Source of the DNA: Bacillota bacterium | GTDB lineage: Bacteria; Bacillota; Clostridia; Tissierellales; Tissierellaceae | DNA length: 64,000 nt | Direction: 5' to 3' | Assembly (NCBI GenBank): GCA_023388495.1 | Contig: JAEWGC010000013.1 | Coordinates: 1-64,000 of the forward strand | Notes under the pieces: model-generated | What the model was told of the DNA's origin: nothing | The model's database searches: none | What the model saw: the letters and a program-made list of their open reading frames with translations, nothing else | Shown here: in pieces, positions 24,152 through 33,271 of the stretch | Layout: each line of letters begins with the position of its first letter | Position numbering within the stretch: the first letter of the stretch is position 1 | Position numbers and translations under genes: made by a program

Positions 24152-25813
24152 TTGAAAAAGAATATTTTACTAGTGTTTTCAGTATTAATTGTTGTGGCAG
24201 CCATAGGTGGATTTATATATTACAAACAATATATAAGTCCAAATGAAGAGGTAATTGCATATTCAGATGATTTATATTTAATTGTTGAAGAGCAAGAAGT
24301 AGATAGTGAAGATGCAGTAGTGTTTAATGGAGATATATTATATTTTTCACTCTCAACTATTGAATCTTTTATAGATAAGGATATATTTTATGATAATGAA
24401 GAAGAAATTCTAATAATTACTAATAAAGATAAAGTCCTAAGATATAGATTAGATGATAATATTGCAAGTATAAATAGTAAAGAATTTCTTGCTACAAATA
24501 CCATAAAAAAATTTAACAATGACATATATATCCCTATAGATATAATTTTAAAAAACTATAATATTTATATTAATTATTTTGAAGAAACAAATGCTGTTGT
24601 ATTGGATTTTACAGATATAAATTATTTAAAAGGTGAGATTATTGGAGAAGGTGCTGTAATAAGAAGCAATTTAGATATAAAATCACCTATTGTAGTAAAA
24701 GATATTCCTATAGGCACTATTTTAAATGTTTATGCAGAGTATGAATATTGGTACAAGGTAAGGACAATAGATGGAATACCAGGATTCATTGAAAAAAAAT
24801 ACTTGAAGATAAATTATACCAAGGATTTGTTTAAGGTAGCAAAACCAAAAGAAGAAATTACAGTAGAGGATAACGAAGAAAATATAAATCTTACCTGGGA
24901 TTATACCTATAGAAAAGTGCAAAATACAGAGGGAATAGGTGTAATCCCAGGAGTTAATATAATATCTCCTACATGGTTTTCTATTACTGATAACAAAGGG
25001 AGTATATTAGATAAGGGAAATGCGGAATATGTAAGAAAATATAATAATTTTGGATATGAAATTTGGCCCTTAATTAATAATAATTTTGACCCAGATTTAA
25101 CACATGAACTATTATATAGTAGTAGTAATAGAGAAAGACTAATAAGGGATATACTAGAGATTTATAAGGGATATGGCTTTCAAGGAATTAATATTGACTT
25201 TGAAAATGTGCATTTAAAAACCAGAGATTTATTAACTCAATTTGTAAGGGAACTATATCCAATATTTAAAGAGGCTGGAATGAGTGTATCTATGGATATA
25301 ACTGGAATGTCTACATCGGAGAATTGGTCTTTATGCTATGATAGAAAGAGACTATCAGAGGCAGTTGATTATATGATTCTGATGGCTTATGACCAACATT
25401 GGGCTAGTAGTCCCATTGCTGGCTCAGTTGCAGAATATCCTTGGGTTGAAAAAAGTATATTAGGAGTTCTTGAACATATTCCAAATCACAAGTTAATTTT
25501 AGGAGTGCCTTTTTATACAAGATTATGGTTAGAGAAGGACGGAAAGGTATCATCTCAAGCATTATCAATGGAAACAGCTAATAAGTTTGTATCAGAAAAC
25601 AAAGTTGATTTAATTTGGGACAATAACTCATTGCAATATTATGGAGAACTAGAAAAAGATAGTACTATATATAAAATATGGTTAGAGGATTCAAGGTCTT
25701 TAGAGATGAAGGTTTCCCTCATTCATAAATATGGATTAGCTGGCATTGCCTCTTGGAGAAAAGGCTTTGAAATTGCTGAAATATGGGATAGTCTAGATAA
25801 GGTATTAAATTAA
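24152..25813 (+). CDS. Membrane-anchored GH18 hydrolase with stalk and SH3 domains
   Basis: This 553-residue protein would cleave N-acetylglucosamine-containing cell-wall or cortex polymers outside the membrane. It has an N-terminal membrane anchor (~4-24), a stalk (copper amine oxidase N-like) domain (~35-150), an SH3b domain (~160-225) and a GH18 domain (~255-550). The catalytic stretch GINIDFEN and the MAYDQHW strand are visible. Similar proteins in spore formers act in germination or cell-wall turnover. TTG at 24152 follows GGGGGG by 6 bases. It appears to be a single-gene unit. Confidence 0.88.
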   Translation: MKKNILLVFSVLIVVAAIGGFIYYKQYISPNEEVIAYSDDLYLIVEEQEVDSEDAVVFNGDILYFSLSTIESFIDKDIFYDNEEEILIITNKDKVLRYRLDDNIASINSKEFLATNTIKKFNNDIYIPIDIILKNYNIYINYFEETNAVVLDFTDINYLKGEIIGEGAVIRSNLDIKSPIVVKDIPIGTILNVYAEYEYWYKVRTIDGIPGFIEKKYLKINYTKDLFKVAKPKEEITVEDNEENINLTWDYTYRKVQNTEGIGVIPGVNIISPTWFSITDNKGSILDKGNAEYVRKYNNFGYEIWPLINNNFDPDLTHELLYSSSNRERLIRDILEIYKGYGFQGINIDFENVHLKTRDLLTQFVRELYPIFKEAGMSVSMDITGMSTSENWSLCYDRKRLSEAVDYMILMAYDQHWASSPIAGSVAEYPWVEKSILGVLEHIPNHKLILGVPFYTRLWLEKDGKVSSQALSMETANKFVSENKVDLIWDNNSLQYYGELEKDSTIYKIWLEDSRSLEMKVSLIHKYGLAGIASWRKGFEIAEIWDSLDKVLN

Positions 25814-25862
25814 TATAAAAACTAGTAAAGAATTTTAAGATTAATTACATAGGAGTGAAATT

Positions 25863-26399
25863 ATGTTTAAATATAAGAATGCGCAAATTTATACTATACT
25901 AGGAGATATAACTACAATAGAGGTAGATGCAATAGTAAATGCTGCCAATAATACTTTGCTAGGGGGCAGAGGAGTTGATGGGGCTATTCATCGTGTTGGA
26001 GGAAAAAGGATTTTAGAGCAATGCAAGAAGATAGGGGGATGCCCTACTGGTGAAGCTAGAATAACAACAGCTGGTAACCTTCCAAGTAAATATGTAATAC
26101 ACACGGTTGGTCCAATCTATAAAGATGGAAAATCAGGGGAGGAGAAGTTGTTATACAGTGCATATTATAATTCCTTAATGCTTGCAAAGGAATATGGAAT
26201 TAAAACCATTGCATTTCCATCTATATCAACTGGAGCATATGGTTATCCTGTTGAAGATGCTATGAAAATCGCAATAAAAGGAGTTATAGATTTTATTGAG
26301 GTGGAAAAAATTGATTTAGACATTACCTTTGTACTTTTCAACAATCAAGATTTTTCCTTGTATAATAATTATCTTGGAGACAAATTATTACAATTTTGA
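25863..26399 (+). CDS. Macro-domain ADP-ribose deacetylase/hydrolase
   Basis: This 178-residue protein is a stand-alone macro domain of the YmdB/MacroD type. The binding loops are intact: GDITTIEVDAIVNAANN, GGRGVDGAIH, and SISTGAYGYP. Members remove O-acetyl from O-acetyl-ADP-ribose or ADP-ribose from proteins. TAGGAGTG precedes the ATG. No sirtuin or ADP-ribosyltransferase gene is adjacent, so its substrate here is open. Confidence 0.92.
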   Translation: MFKYKNAQIYTILGDITTIEVDAIVNAANNTLLGGRGVDGAIHRVGGKRILEQCKKIGGCPTGEARITTAGNLPSKYVIHTVGPIYKDGKSGEEKLLYSAYYNSLMLAKEYGIKTIAFPSISTGAYGYPVEDAMKIAIKGVIDFIEVEKIDLDITFVLFNNQDFSLYNNYLGDKLLQF

Positions 26400-26468
26400 T
26401 ATATATTTTATGTTGACTTTATTTTTTAATTATTATACTATGAGGAAGACGTAAATTTTTATAAAGGG

Positions 26469-27113
26469 GTGTTTAAAATATTCTCAGATTCTCATAAAAT
26501 TATTGCATCGGAGATATGCAATAACGTGTTTAATATATATGGATTAAAATTAGATAAAGAAAAATTGTTATGGGGATCCGTATGTCCTGATATACTGCCT
26601 CAATACAAATTTATTAGACATTATAAAGATGAAAGTTTAAACTTTATTGCTAGAGAAATTATGAAGGTTATATTTATAAGTAGATATCTAGAATTTAATA
26701 AAATATTGGATCCATTGGCAATAAAATTATTAAGCAAGAAAATAGGAATAATTTCCCATTATTTAAGTGATTATGTATGTCTTCCACATGCAAGTAGATG
26801 GACATTTACAGATAGTATGATAAAGCATATAAAATACGAATCACAGTTAAATGAATTTGCCATGAGTCATAGCTTCAAAAAAAACGTAATAAATACTAAT
26901 GACTTAGATATATATGATATACCTACAACGACTCTAAAAGATAGTATAAAGGAATATATAAATAAGATTGTAGAAGAATATTCCTTGCAAACTGGATTTA
27001 GAAATGATTTGAATTTTGCGCTGTCATTGAATTTGAAGATATCATTTTTTATTCTAGATACTATTAGAGCATACTCAGATGAGATAGATGGTCATTTTGC
27101 TTTAGAATTTTAA
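26469..27113 (+). CDS. Zinc-dependent phospholipase C-like protein
   Basis: This 214-residue protein shows spaced His/Asp metal ligands typical of the zinc-dependent phospholipase C superfamily (SDSHKIIA, SVCPDI, HYLSDYVCLPH). It has no signal peptide, so it may be an intracellular or diverged member. Many Clostridia encode such proteins of unknown substrate. The start is awkward: GTG 26469 lies in the only good binding site (AAAGGGG), and the next normal start would delete the first ligand. A rare AUA or AUU start just downstream cannot be excluded. Confidence 0.75.
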   Translation: MFKIFSDSHKIIASEICNNVFNIYGLKLDKEKLLWGSVCPDILPQYKFIRHYKDESLNFIAREIMKVIFISRYLEFNKILDPLAIKLLSKKIGIISHYLSDYVCLPHASRWTFTDSMIKHIKYESQLNEFAMSHSFKKNVINTNDLDIYDIPTTTLKDSIKEYINKIVEEYSLQTGFRNDLNFALSLNLKISFFILDTIRAYSDEIDGHFALEF

Positions 27114-27131
27114 TTTGTAAATATATTTATA

Positions 27132-27167
27132 AACGAACCCTTTAAACGAGAGGGTTCGTTTTATTTT
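27132..27167 (+). terminator. Terminator after the phospholipase-like gene
   Basis: AACGAACCCT and AGGGTTCGTT form a perfect 10-bp stem with a 9-base loop followed by TTATTTT. Confidence 0.88.
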
Positions 27168-27240
27168 AAGAATATATTTTTAGTTGGAGTATTATAAATT
27201 TTATTATATACTATTGGTAGAGGCATTAGGAGGTGCAATA

Positions 27241-28341
27241 GTGAAAAGAAAATTTATAAAGATTTTTTTAGCAGAATTTATTATTGTTGCAATTGTTTTT
27301 ATATGTCTTTTTCCAAAGAGAAAAACATATAATCCTCCATTACAAAAAAGTTTAGTGGTAAATTCAGACTCGAAATTAGTAGACATCAGCACGAAGTCTA
27401 AGCTTTATTTAGAACTTGAGAAGGGGTTATTAGAAGGCCAAGAGCGCATAGATCTTAAAACCATAGCTTTGTTTAAAGAGCCTAAGGAAATATTTAAAAT
27501 TTTAGAAGATATATCAAATGAAAATCCCGAAGTAATGTATTATAAGGCAGCTGAATATCAATTTGGAAGTTTAAACTTATCTTATTCAAAATCAAAAGAA
27601 GAGATAAAGAAACATCAATATAAAATAAGAGAAGTGAGAAAGGAATTTATTTCTAAATATATATCACAGGATATGTCAGATTATGAAAAGGTATTAGCTG
27701 TACATGATTATATAATCAATAATAGCAAGTATGATGATAAGTTATTTACAACTGGCATAGTTCCTCCGGAATCATATTCTAGCTATGGTATATTGGGCCT
27801 AGGTCGTGGTGTTTGTGAGGGATATGCTAAATCTATGAAATATCTATTAGATGGAATAGGATTTGAATCCATGATAGTAATTGGTGAATCAAAGGGAGAG
27901 AGTCATGCTTGGAATTTAGTTAAGATAGAAAATGAATACTATCATGTAGATACTACTTGGGATGATCCAGTAACAAATGATGGATCTAATGTATTAAGAT
28001 ATAATTTTTTAAATTTAAATGATGAAGAAATATCTAAAACCCATAATTGGAATAAGGGAAACTATCCATCTGCTAAGGGTGAAAAGTTTAATTATTTTAA
28101 TTATAATAATTTAATCCTAAATGGAAAAGATGAATTGAAAAATGAAATAAAAAATGCTCTTTTAAAAAGAAAGCCTAATTTATTAGTTAAGATAAAAAAT
28201 TTCAATAATGAAGAAATGATATTAAGTGAATTAATTGAAGATATCGCATATAAAAACTATAAATCAATAAAATTAAAAAGCTATTCATATTCCATTGATG
28301 AAGAATATGGTATAGTTAGCTTCGAATTTTACTATCGTTAA
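27241..28341 (+). CDS. Transglutaminase-like cysteine protein, membrane-anchored
   Basis: This protein of about 366 residues has an N-terminal membrane segment (FLAEFIIVAIVFICLF) and a transglutaminase-core domain (~150-270). The Cys-His-Asp triad is visible in GVCEGYAKSM, SHAWNLVK and YHVDTTWDDP. Such domains are proteases or cross-linking enzymes. In Clostridia many are surface proteins of unknown substrate. GTG at 27241 is chosen because AGGAGG lies 6 bases upstream. It is followed by a small membrane protein gene after 23 bp. Confidence 0.85.
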   Translation: MKRKFIKIFLAEFIIVAIVFICLFPKRKTYNPPLQKSLVVNSDSKLVDISTKSKLYLELEKGLLEGQERIDLKTIALFKEPKEIFKILEDISNENPEVMYYKAAEYQFGSLNLSYSKSKEEIKKHQYKIREVRKEFISKYISQDMSDYEKVLAVHDYIINNSKYDDKLFTTGIVPPESYSSYGILGLGRGVCEGYAKSMKYLLDGIGFESMIVIGESKGESHAWNLVKIENEYYHVDTTWDDPVTNDGSNVLRYNFLNLNDEEISKTHNWNKGNYPSAKGEKFNYFNYNNLILNGKDELKNEIKNALLKRKPNLLVKIKNFNNEEMILSELIEDIAYKNYKSIKLKSYSYSIDEEYGIVSFEFYYR

Positions 28342-28364
28342 AATACACAAGGAGAGTTAAAATT

Positions 28365-28811
28365 ATGGACAAAAAAATAAAAATAGCATACTTGCTTTTA
28401 GGCATAGGTATAGGTCTTATTGTTGCTAGTACTTTATATTCATTTTATCCTAAGGTAGAGTATATGGATTTGAGTGATGATATAATAATTGAAAAAGCAA
28501 GAGAATTAGGTATGGTTTGGCTAAAGGAAAATATAGATATAGAGAGTATAAATAATAGGGTAACTGATGAAGAGATAGGAGAAACTGTTAAGGAAATATC
28601 AGAAAAGGAAATTGTAGTAGAAAGTGGTTCAAGTTTAACTATAGTTGTTAAAAAGCTTTATGATGCAAATCTGATAGATGATATAGATGAATTTATTTTA
28701 TTTGTGAAAGATAAAAAACTAGATAAAAAAATCCGTACTGGAAGATATAAAATTAAATTAGATAGTTCTCATGATGAAATAATAGAAATTTTAACTCGAA
28801 GACCTAATTAA
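28365..28811 (+). CDS. Membrane-anchored protein with MltG-like LysM subdomain
   Basis: This 148-residue protein has an N-terminal membrane segment (IAYLLLGIGIGLIVASTLY). Its C-terminal region (about 85-145, with DDIDEFILFVKDKKLDKKIR then GRYKI) resembles the LysM-like N-terminal part of MltG/YceG endolytic transglycosylases, without the catalytic domain. It may bind peptidoglycan. AAGGAGAG precedes the ATG. It probably shares an operon with the transglutaminase gene. Confidence 0.7.
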   Translation: MDKKIKIAYLLLGIGIGLIVASTLYSFYPKVEYMDLSDDIIIEKARELGMVWLKENIDIESINNRVTDEEIGETVKEISEKEIVVESGSSLTIVVKKLYDANLIDDIDEFILFVKDKKLDKKIRTGRYKIKLDSSHDEIIEILTRRPN

Positions 28812-28981
28812 CTATAGTTTTTTGTCGAGATATTAAGTTTTTGTAAGAAAATTATTATATATTTTTAATCAATTATGAAGAATTCTGTAGTATAATAGTC
28901 TTTACTGTCCTTTAAATTTAGTAATTATAATGTTTAATACATCTAATGGTTGTCAATAATTGGTAAAAAGGAGGTATCGAT

Positions 28982-29716
28982 ATGGCTATAGCAAATACTG
29001 AAATATGTAATATTTATGATGGACTTATATATAAATTTCTCTATAAGAATGATATAAATAGCATACATATCCTCCTTAATCTATATGATTTGGAAGAAAA
29101 TATTACAAACATATGCCCAAAATACGTGTCTATATATCATCTTAAAAAGCATATTAGCCGATTTTTACGGTATAGAAAGGATAATCATTTTATATCTTTA
29201 AATCTTGGACAACTAATTCATGAAGATATTAATCGATTAGAATTAATTATTTATCTAGAAGGATATAAACATGGTTATTTTAACAATTGTTGGGTAAATA
29301 CTTTAGAGAAAATAACTGTTAAAGACATGCCTTTAGACAAACTATATAAAAGTAAGTACTTATATCATTTTGATTGCAAGACAAAGCAGGTAGAAGATAT
29401 GAAGACTTTAATCTCTGAAGAAATTAATAGAGGGGAAAAACAAAGTAAGTACCTATATAATATAATTAAGGATTATTGTAAAGAGCTATTAAAAGGAAAG
29501 ATTTTTAGTTTGAATAAATATTTAGATAAACAATTAACCATAGAATATAATTCGAAAATGTATAGTATTAAAGAAGATAATGGTTTATTAACCTTAGAAG
29601 AACTAAACAATATTTATAAAGAAATAGTAAAAATTGTGCTTAAAGATGGATTTAAACTCTATAAAGAGGCATATTGGTATGGACTAAATGATAGAGTTTT
29701 AAAGAGATATAGATAA
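28982..29716 (+). CDS. Conserved-looking hypothetical protein
   Basis: No family is named with confidence. This 244-residue protein is soluble, helical and rich in Tyr, Lys and Asn, with no signal peptide. Its repeated Leu/Ile/Tyr helices suggest an alpha-helical structural or regulatory protein. AAAGGAGG precedes the ATG. It is followed by a CBS-ACT gene after 21 bp, so the two may be co-transcribed. Confidence 0.7.
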   Translation: MAIANTEICNIYDGLIYKFLYKNDINSIHILLNLYDLEENITNICPKYVSIYHLKKHISRFLRYRKDNHFISLNLGQLIHEDINRLELIIYLEGYKHGYFNNCWVNTLEKITVKDMPLDKLYKSKYLYHFDCKTKQVEDMKTLISEEINRGEKQSKYLYNIIKDYCKELLKGKIFSLNKYLDKQLTIEYNSKMYSIKEDNGLLTLEELNNIYKEIVKIVLKDGFKLYKEAYWYGLNDRVLKRYR

Positions 29717-29737
29717 TAGTTAAAAGGGGGAAGTTAG

Positions 29738-30367
29738 ATGTTTATTAGGAATTATATGTTACCAAAGGACGAATTAACCATATTGGAGCTAGAGGAGAGT
29801 TTAGGTAGTGCTCTTAATAAAATTAATAATGGAGATTTTCTATCATTACCAGTTATGGATGGGAATGAATTTAAAGGTATTCTTATGAAGGAAGCCATCT
29901 ATAGGAGCTATATGGAGCTTGGTAAATCCGATAGAGATGAATATTTAAATAATACTACAGTAAAGGAAATATACAATAATAAATTTGAATCAACTTCTGC
30001 AGATGAAAGAATTGAGAAAGCATCTTATCTACTAAAGGAAGTGAGAACACCATTTTTACCAGTTTTTAATGAGAATAAATTTGTAGGTATATTAACTCAT
30101 TTTGCAATATTTAAAGCCTTTGCAGAGATCTTTGGAATAGATAATGGAACAAGAATCGTTGTAAATATGTTTGATTTACCAGGACAATTAGCAAGACTTA
30201 CAGATGTAATTAGAAAAGAAAATATAAATATAATTAATTTTGCTATTATGGACCCTAAGGTATTAGATCTAATTCAAGTAATACTTAGAGTTGATACTGA
30301 TGATGTAGATAGGCTTATTGAAAAAATTCAATCAGCAGGATTTAAAATTGGTGAAATAGCTAAGTAG
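29738..30367 (+). CDS. CBS-domain pair with C-terminal ACT domain (AcuB-like)
   Basis: This 209-residue cytoplasmic protein carries two CBS motifs (about 1-60 and 78-130: FLSLPVMDGNEFKGILMKEA and FLPVFNENKFVGILTHFA). An ACT domain follows (about 138-205: RIVVNMFDLPGQLARLTDVI). This AcuB-like layout binds adenine nucleotides and often amino acids and regulates partner enzymes. The partner is not evident here. AAAGGGGG precedes the ATG. Confidence 0.88.
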   Translation: MFIRNYMLPKDELTILELEESLGSALNKINNGDFLSLPVMDGNEFKGILMKEAIYRSYMELGKSDRDEYLNNTTVKEIYNNKFESTSADERIEKASYLLKEVRTPFLPVFNENKFVGILTHFAIFKAFAEIFGIDNGTRIVVNMFDLPGQLARLTDVIRKENINIINFAIMDPKVLDLIQVILRVDTDDVDRLIEKIQSAGFKIGEIAK

Positions 30368-30402
30368 TATTATAATGTATAAAAATCCCATAAAATGGAT
30401 AG

Positions 30403-30436
30403 AATATCCCTCTAGATAGTAATCTGGAGGGATATT
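30403..30436 (+). promoter_or_regulatory. Hairpin covering the ribosome binding site of the next gene
   Basis: The arm 30403-30416 pairs with 30423-30436 (AATATCCCTC/GAGGGATATT plus inner pairs). The 3' arm contains GGAGGG, the ribosome binding site of the gene starting at 30438. It may limit translation or double as a weak terminator of the upstream gene. Confidence 0.6.
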
Positions 30437-30437
30437 T

Positions 30438-31031
30438 ATGAAAAAAGATAGAATTTTACCTATTTTCTTCTTTTCTTTAACTTTGTTTCTAGTAAGTTTT
30501 ATATTTGGTTATCAATTTATGGATAAGAAACTAAATCCTAAGAACATTAGCAAAGTAAATGAGAAGGAAATAGATACACAAAATTATCCAGGATTGGAGA
30601 TACTTAAGGAGGAAACTAGAATTTCTCCAAATACTTTTGTAGAAGAAAGAATTCACTATAAAGAATGTGACCACGTAATTACAAGAGTAAGGGCAATAGA
30701 AAATGAATTTGTTAATATGACAAAAGATGAATTTACGGATTATTTTACGGAAAACTATCCAGATAAAAAGATAATTTCATATTCAACTAAAAGGATAGCC
30801 CTAGGAGTTACTAAAAATCATTTATGCGAGAATCATTATATTATTGGAGAGGAAAATGGTTTTATAGCTAAATTTAAGATAGGTGAAGAGGGTGAGAGAA
30901 TATTAGTAAAGGTATATGATGATTATCCTATTTCACTATTAATGGAAATTGATCAAGAGGAAATTATTAAAGGTATAAGGGTGGATAGTGAAGAAGAATT
31001 TTCCGAAAGATTAGAGAATTTTATTAGTTAG
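30438..31031 (+). CDS. BofC C-terminal-domain-like protein
   Basis: This 197-residue protein has an N-terminal membrane/signal segment (ILPIFFFSLTLFLVSFIFGY). The C-terminal part (about 140-180: NGFIAKFKIGEEGERILVKV) resembles the BofC C-terminal domain. In Bacillus, BofC restrains SpoIVB signalling to pro-sigma-K processing; clostridial homologues often lie upstream of ruvC, as here. The N-terminal half does not match BofC closely. Its ribosome binding site is in a hairpin. Confidence 0.7.
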   Translation: MKKDRILPIFFFSLTLFLVSFIFGYQFMDKKLNPKNISKVNEKEIDTQNYPGLEILKEETRISPNTFVEERIHYKECDHVITRVRAIENEFVNMTKDEFTDYFTENYPDKKIISYSTKRIALGVTKNHLCENHYIIGEENGFIAKFKIGEEGERILVKVYDDYPISLLMEIDQEEIIKGIRVDSEEEFSERLENFIS

Positions 31032-31060
31032 CTAAGTTAGAAATTCTAACTTAGTTTTTT
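31032..31060 (+). terminator. Terminator before ruvC
   Basis: CTAAGTTAGA and TCTAACTTAG form a perfect 10-bp stem with a 3-base loop followed by six T. It begins just after the stop codon of the BofC-like gene. Confidence 0.9.
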
Positions 31061-31061
31061 A

Positions 31062-31091
31062 TTGGAAATATGATACAATAATATGTATAAT
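31062..31091 (+). promoter_or_regulatory. Promoter of the ruv operon
   Basis: TTGGAA (31062-31067) and TATAAT (31086-31091) are separated by 18 bp. The ruvC start follows 20 bp later. Confidence 0.7.
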
Positions 31092-31110
31092 CATAGGAAG
31101 GAGACAAGGA

Positions 31111-31605
31111 ATGATAATTCTAGGAATCGATCCAGGGATTGCCATAGTAGGATATAGTATTGTAGAATGTAAGGGAAATAACTTTAAGGCCATTGACTAT
31201 GGATGCATAACAACTGATTCAAATCTTTTATTTCCTGATAGAATTAAGATAATCTATGATAGGCTTACTGAAATTATAGAAATATACAATCCAGAAGATT
31301 TAGCTGTTGAAGAATTGTTTTTTAATAAAAATGTAAAAACAGCCATAAAAGTTGGACAAGCACGGGGCGTGGAAATATTAGCAGCTGTCAACAAAGGCAT
31401 GAATATATATGAATACACTCCACTGCAAATAAAACAAGCCGTAGTAGGATATGGAAGGGCGGATAAGTTTCAGGTACAGGAGATGGTAAAATTATTATTA
31501 AATTTAAAAGAAAGGCCTAAGCCAGATGATGTGGCAGATGCTTTAGCAGTGGCTATATGTCATGGTAGCTCTATTAAATTTAAAGAATCTTTTAGAATGA
31601 AATAA
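31111..31605 (+). CDS. ruvC: Crossover junction endodeoxyribonuclease RuvC
   Basis: This 164-residue enzyme is a dimeric resolvase that cuts Holliday junctions symmetrically. The RNase H-like acidic residues are in place: Asp in LGIDPGIAIVGY, Glu in AVEELFF and Asp in KPDDVADALAVAICH. The length is typical. AGGAAGGAG precedes the ATG. It heads ruvC-ruvA-ruvB, so the whole RuvABC resolvasome is made from one transcript. Confidence 0.97.
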   Translation: MIILGIDPGIAIVGYSIVECKGNNFKAIDYGCITTDSNLLFPDRIKIIYDRLTEIIEIYNPEDLAVEELFFNKNVKTAIKVGQARGVEILAAVNKGMNIYEYTPLQIKQAVVGYGRADKFQVQEMVKLLLNLKERPKPDDVADALAVAICHGSSIKFKESFRMK

Positions 31606-31625
31606 TAATATAAAGGGTGAATAAA

Positions 31626-32216
31626 TTGTTTGAATTTATTATTGGTGATGTTGTATCCATTAAGGATGATTACATAGTATTGCAGAATGGAGGAATAGGT
31701 TATAAGATATTTACCTCTATTAACTCTATGGTACAACTTCAGCTGGGAATGAAAAATGCTATGATTTTTACATATTTAAATGTAAGAGAAGATGGAATAT
31801 TTCTTTATGGTTTTACATCAGAGGAAGAAAATAATATGTTTAAGCTACTTCAGATGGTATCTAAGATTGGACCTAAAATTGCATTAGGAATCCTATCTAA
31901 ACTAACCCCTAATCAGATTAAATTAGCCATAGCAACAAAGAATCTAGATACTTTGTGTAAGGCTCCAGGGATTGGTAAAAAGACTGCTGAAAGGCTTGTA
32001 TTAGAACTTAAGGATAGGATAGATAATGACTTTGATATTGAAGAAGATACTATAGATGAATTTAATTCTAATGATTTTAATGAGGCTATAGATGGTTTGA
32101 TGTCATTGGGATATACTAGATTAGAAATAGAAAAGATCATTAGGACAATAGATATATCTAAAATGAGTGTAGAGGATATAATTAGAGAGGTATTAAGGAA
32201 ATTATCAAAACATTAA
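31626..32216 (+). CDS. ruvA: Holliday junction branch migration protein RuvA
   Basis: This protein of about 196 residues binds four-way junctions as a tetramer and loads RuvB. It has an OB-fold domain (1-65), tandem helix-hairpin-helix motifs (about 70-140, including SKIGPKIALGIL and CKAPGIGKKTAERLVLELKD) and a C-terminal RuvB-binding domain (about 148-196). TTG at 31626 is chosen because AAAGGG ends 8 bases upstream and RuvA proteins begin MxEFI-like. A GTG at 31617 overlaps that site. Confidence 0.96.
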   Translation: MFEFIIGDVVSIKDDYIVLQNGGIGYKIFTSINSMVQLQLGMKNAMIFTYLNVREDGIFLYGFTSEEENNMFKLLQMVSKIGPKIALGILSKLTPNQIKLAIATKNLDTLCKAPGIGKKTAERLVLELKDRIDNDFDIEEDTIDEFNSNDFNEAIDGLMSLGYTRLEIEKIIRTIDISKMSVEDIIREVLRKLSKH

Positions 32217-32230
32217 GAAGGTGTTAATAA

Positions 32231-33241
32231 ATGGAAGATATTACTGATAGAATAGTGGCTGGAAGTTTAAGGACTGAGGATTTAGATAGTGAGTTAACAC
32301 TAAGACCTAAGTGGATAAAGGAATATATAGGCCAGGATAAAGCTAAGGAAAAGTTAAATATATTTATTCAGGCTGCTAAAGGAAGAAATGAATCTTTAGA
32401 CCATGTGTTATTATACGGGCCACCTGGACTTGGGAAAACAACCTTAGCAAATATTATTGCCAATGAGATGGGAGTAAATATCAGGGTGACTTCAGGACCT
32501 GCTATTGAAAGACCAGGAGACTTAGCAAGTATATTAACTAATCTTGCAGAGGGAGATGTTTTGTTTATTGATGAAATACATAGGATTAATAGAACTGTAG
32601 AGGAAATTCTATATCCTGCAATGGAGGATTTTGCTTTAGACATAATAATAGGTAAGGGTCCCTCTGCTAGATCAGTTAGGCTTGATTTATCGAAATTTAC
32701 TCTTATTGGAGCTACTACGAGAGCAGGTCTTTTGACATCCCCTCTTAGAGATAGATTTGGTGTAATGCTAAATTTAGAGCTATATGATGAAGAGAGTTTG
32801 AAACAAATTATAACCAGATCAGCAGATATATTAAACATAGAGATTGAAGCTGAGGGAGCTTTAGAAATAGCTAGAAGGTCTAGAGGAACCCCTAGGATTG
32901 CCAATAGATTATTAAAGAGAGTAAGAGACTATGCTCAGGTTGTAGAAAAGGGCATAATTACTTGGGAAGTAGCAAAAAAAGGTTTGGAAGTTCTTGAAAT
33001 AGATGAACTAGGATTAGATAGTGTAGATAGAAAATTAATCCTTACCTTAATAGAGAATTTTAATGGTGGACCAGTTGGTGTAGACACACTCTCTGCCGCT
33101 ACTGGAGAGGAAAGAATTACCATAGAAGATGTATATGAGCCATATTTATTACAGATAGGATTTTTAAATAGAACTCCTCGAGGAAGAATAGTTTCTAAAA
33201 AGGCATATGATCATTTTGGAATTCCATATACTGAAGATTAA
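32231..33241 (+). CDS. ruvB: Holliday junction helicase RuvB
   Basis: This 336-residue AAA+ motor drives branch migration. Walker A GPPGLGKTTLA, Walker B LFIDEIHR, sensor 1 GATTRAGLL, the arginine finger region RDRFG and the C-terminal winged helix (GPVGVDTLSAATGEERITIE) are all intact. AAGAAGGTG precedes the ATG. It is the third gene of the ruv operon. Confidence 0.98.
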   Translation: MEDITDRIVAGSLRTEDLDSELTLRPKWIKEYIGQDKAKEKLNIFIQAAKGRNESLDHVLLYGPPGLGKTTLANIIANEMGVNIRVTSGPAIERPGDLASILTNLAEGDVLFIDEIHRINRTVEEILYPAMEDFALDIIIGKGPSARSVRLDLSKFTLIGATTRAGLLTSPLRDRFGVMLNLELYDEESLKQIITRSADILNIEIEAEGALEIARRSRGTPRIANRLLKRVRDYAQVVEKGIITWEVAKKGLEVLEIDELGLDSVDRKLILTLIENFNGGPVGVDTLSAATGEERITIEDVYEPYLLQIGFLNRTPRGRIVSKKAYDHFGIPYTED

Positions 33242-33271
33242 TAAAGAATGACATAGGAGGGAGCGAGACAT

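Noticed and set aside
32368..32904. Minus-strand gene of 178 codons opposite ruvB
   Set aside because: It lies wholly inside ruvB, has low-complexity Ser/Ile/Leu content and no ribosome binding site; it is a shadow of ruvB codon usage.
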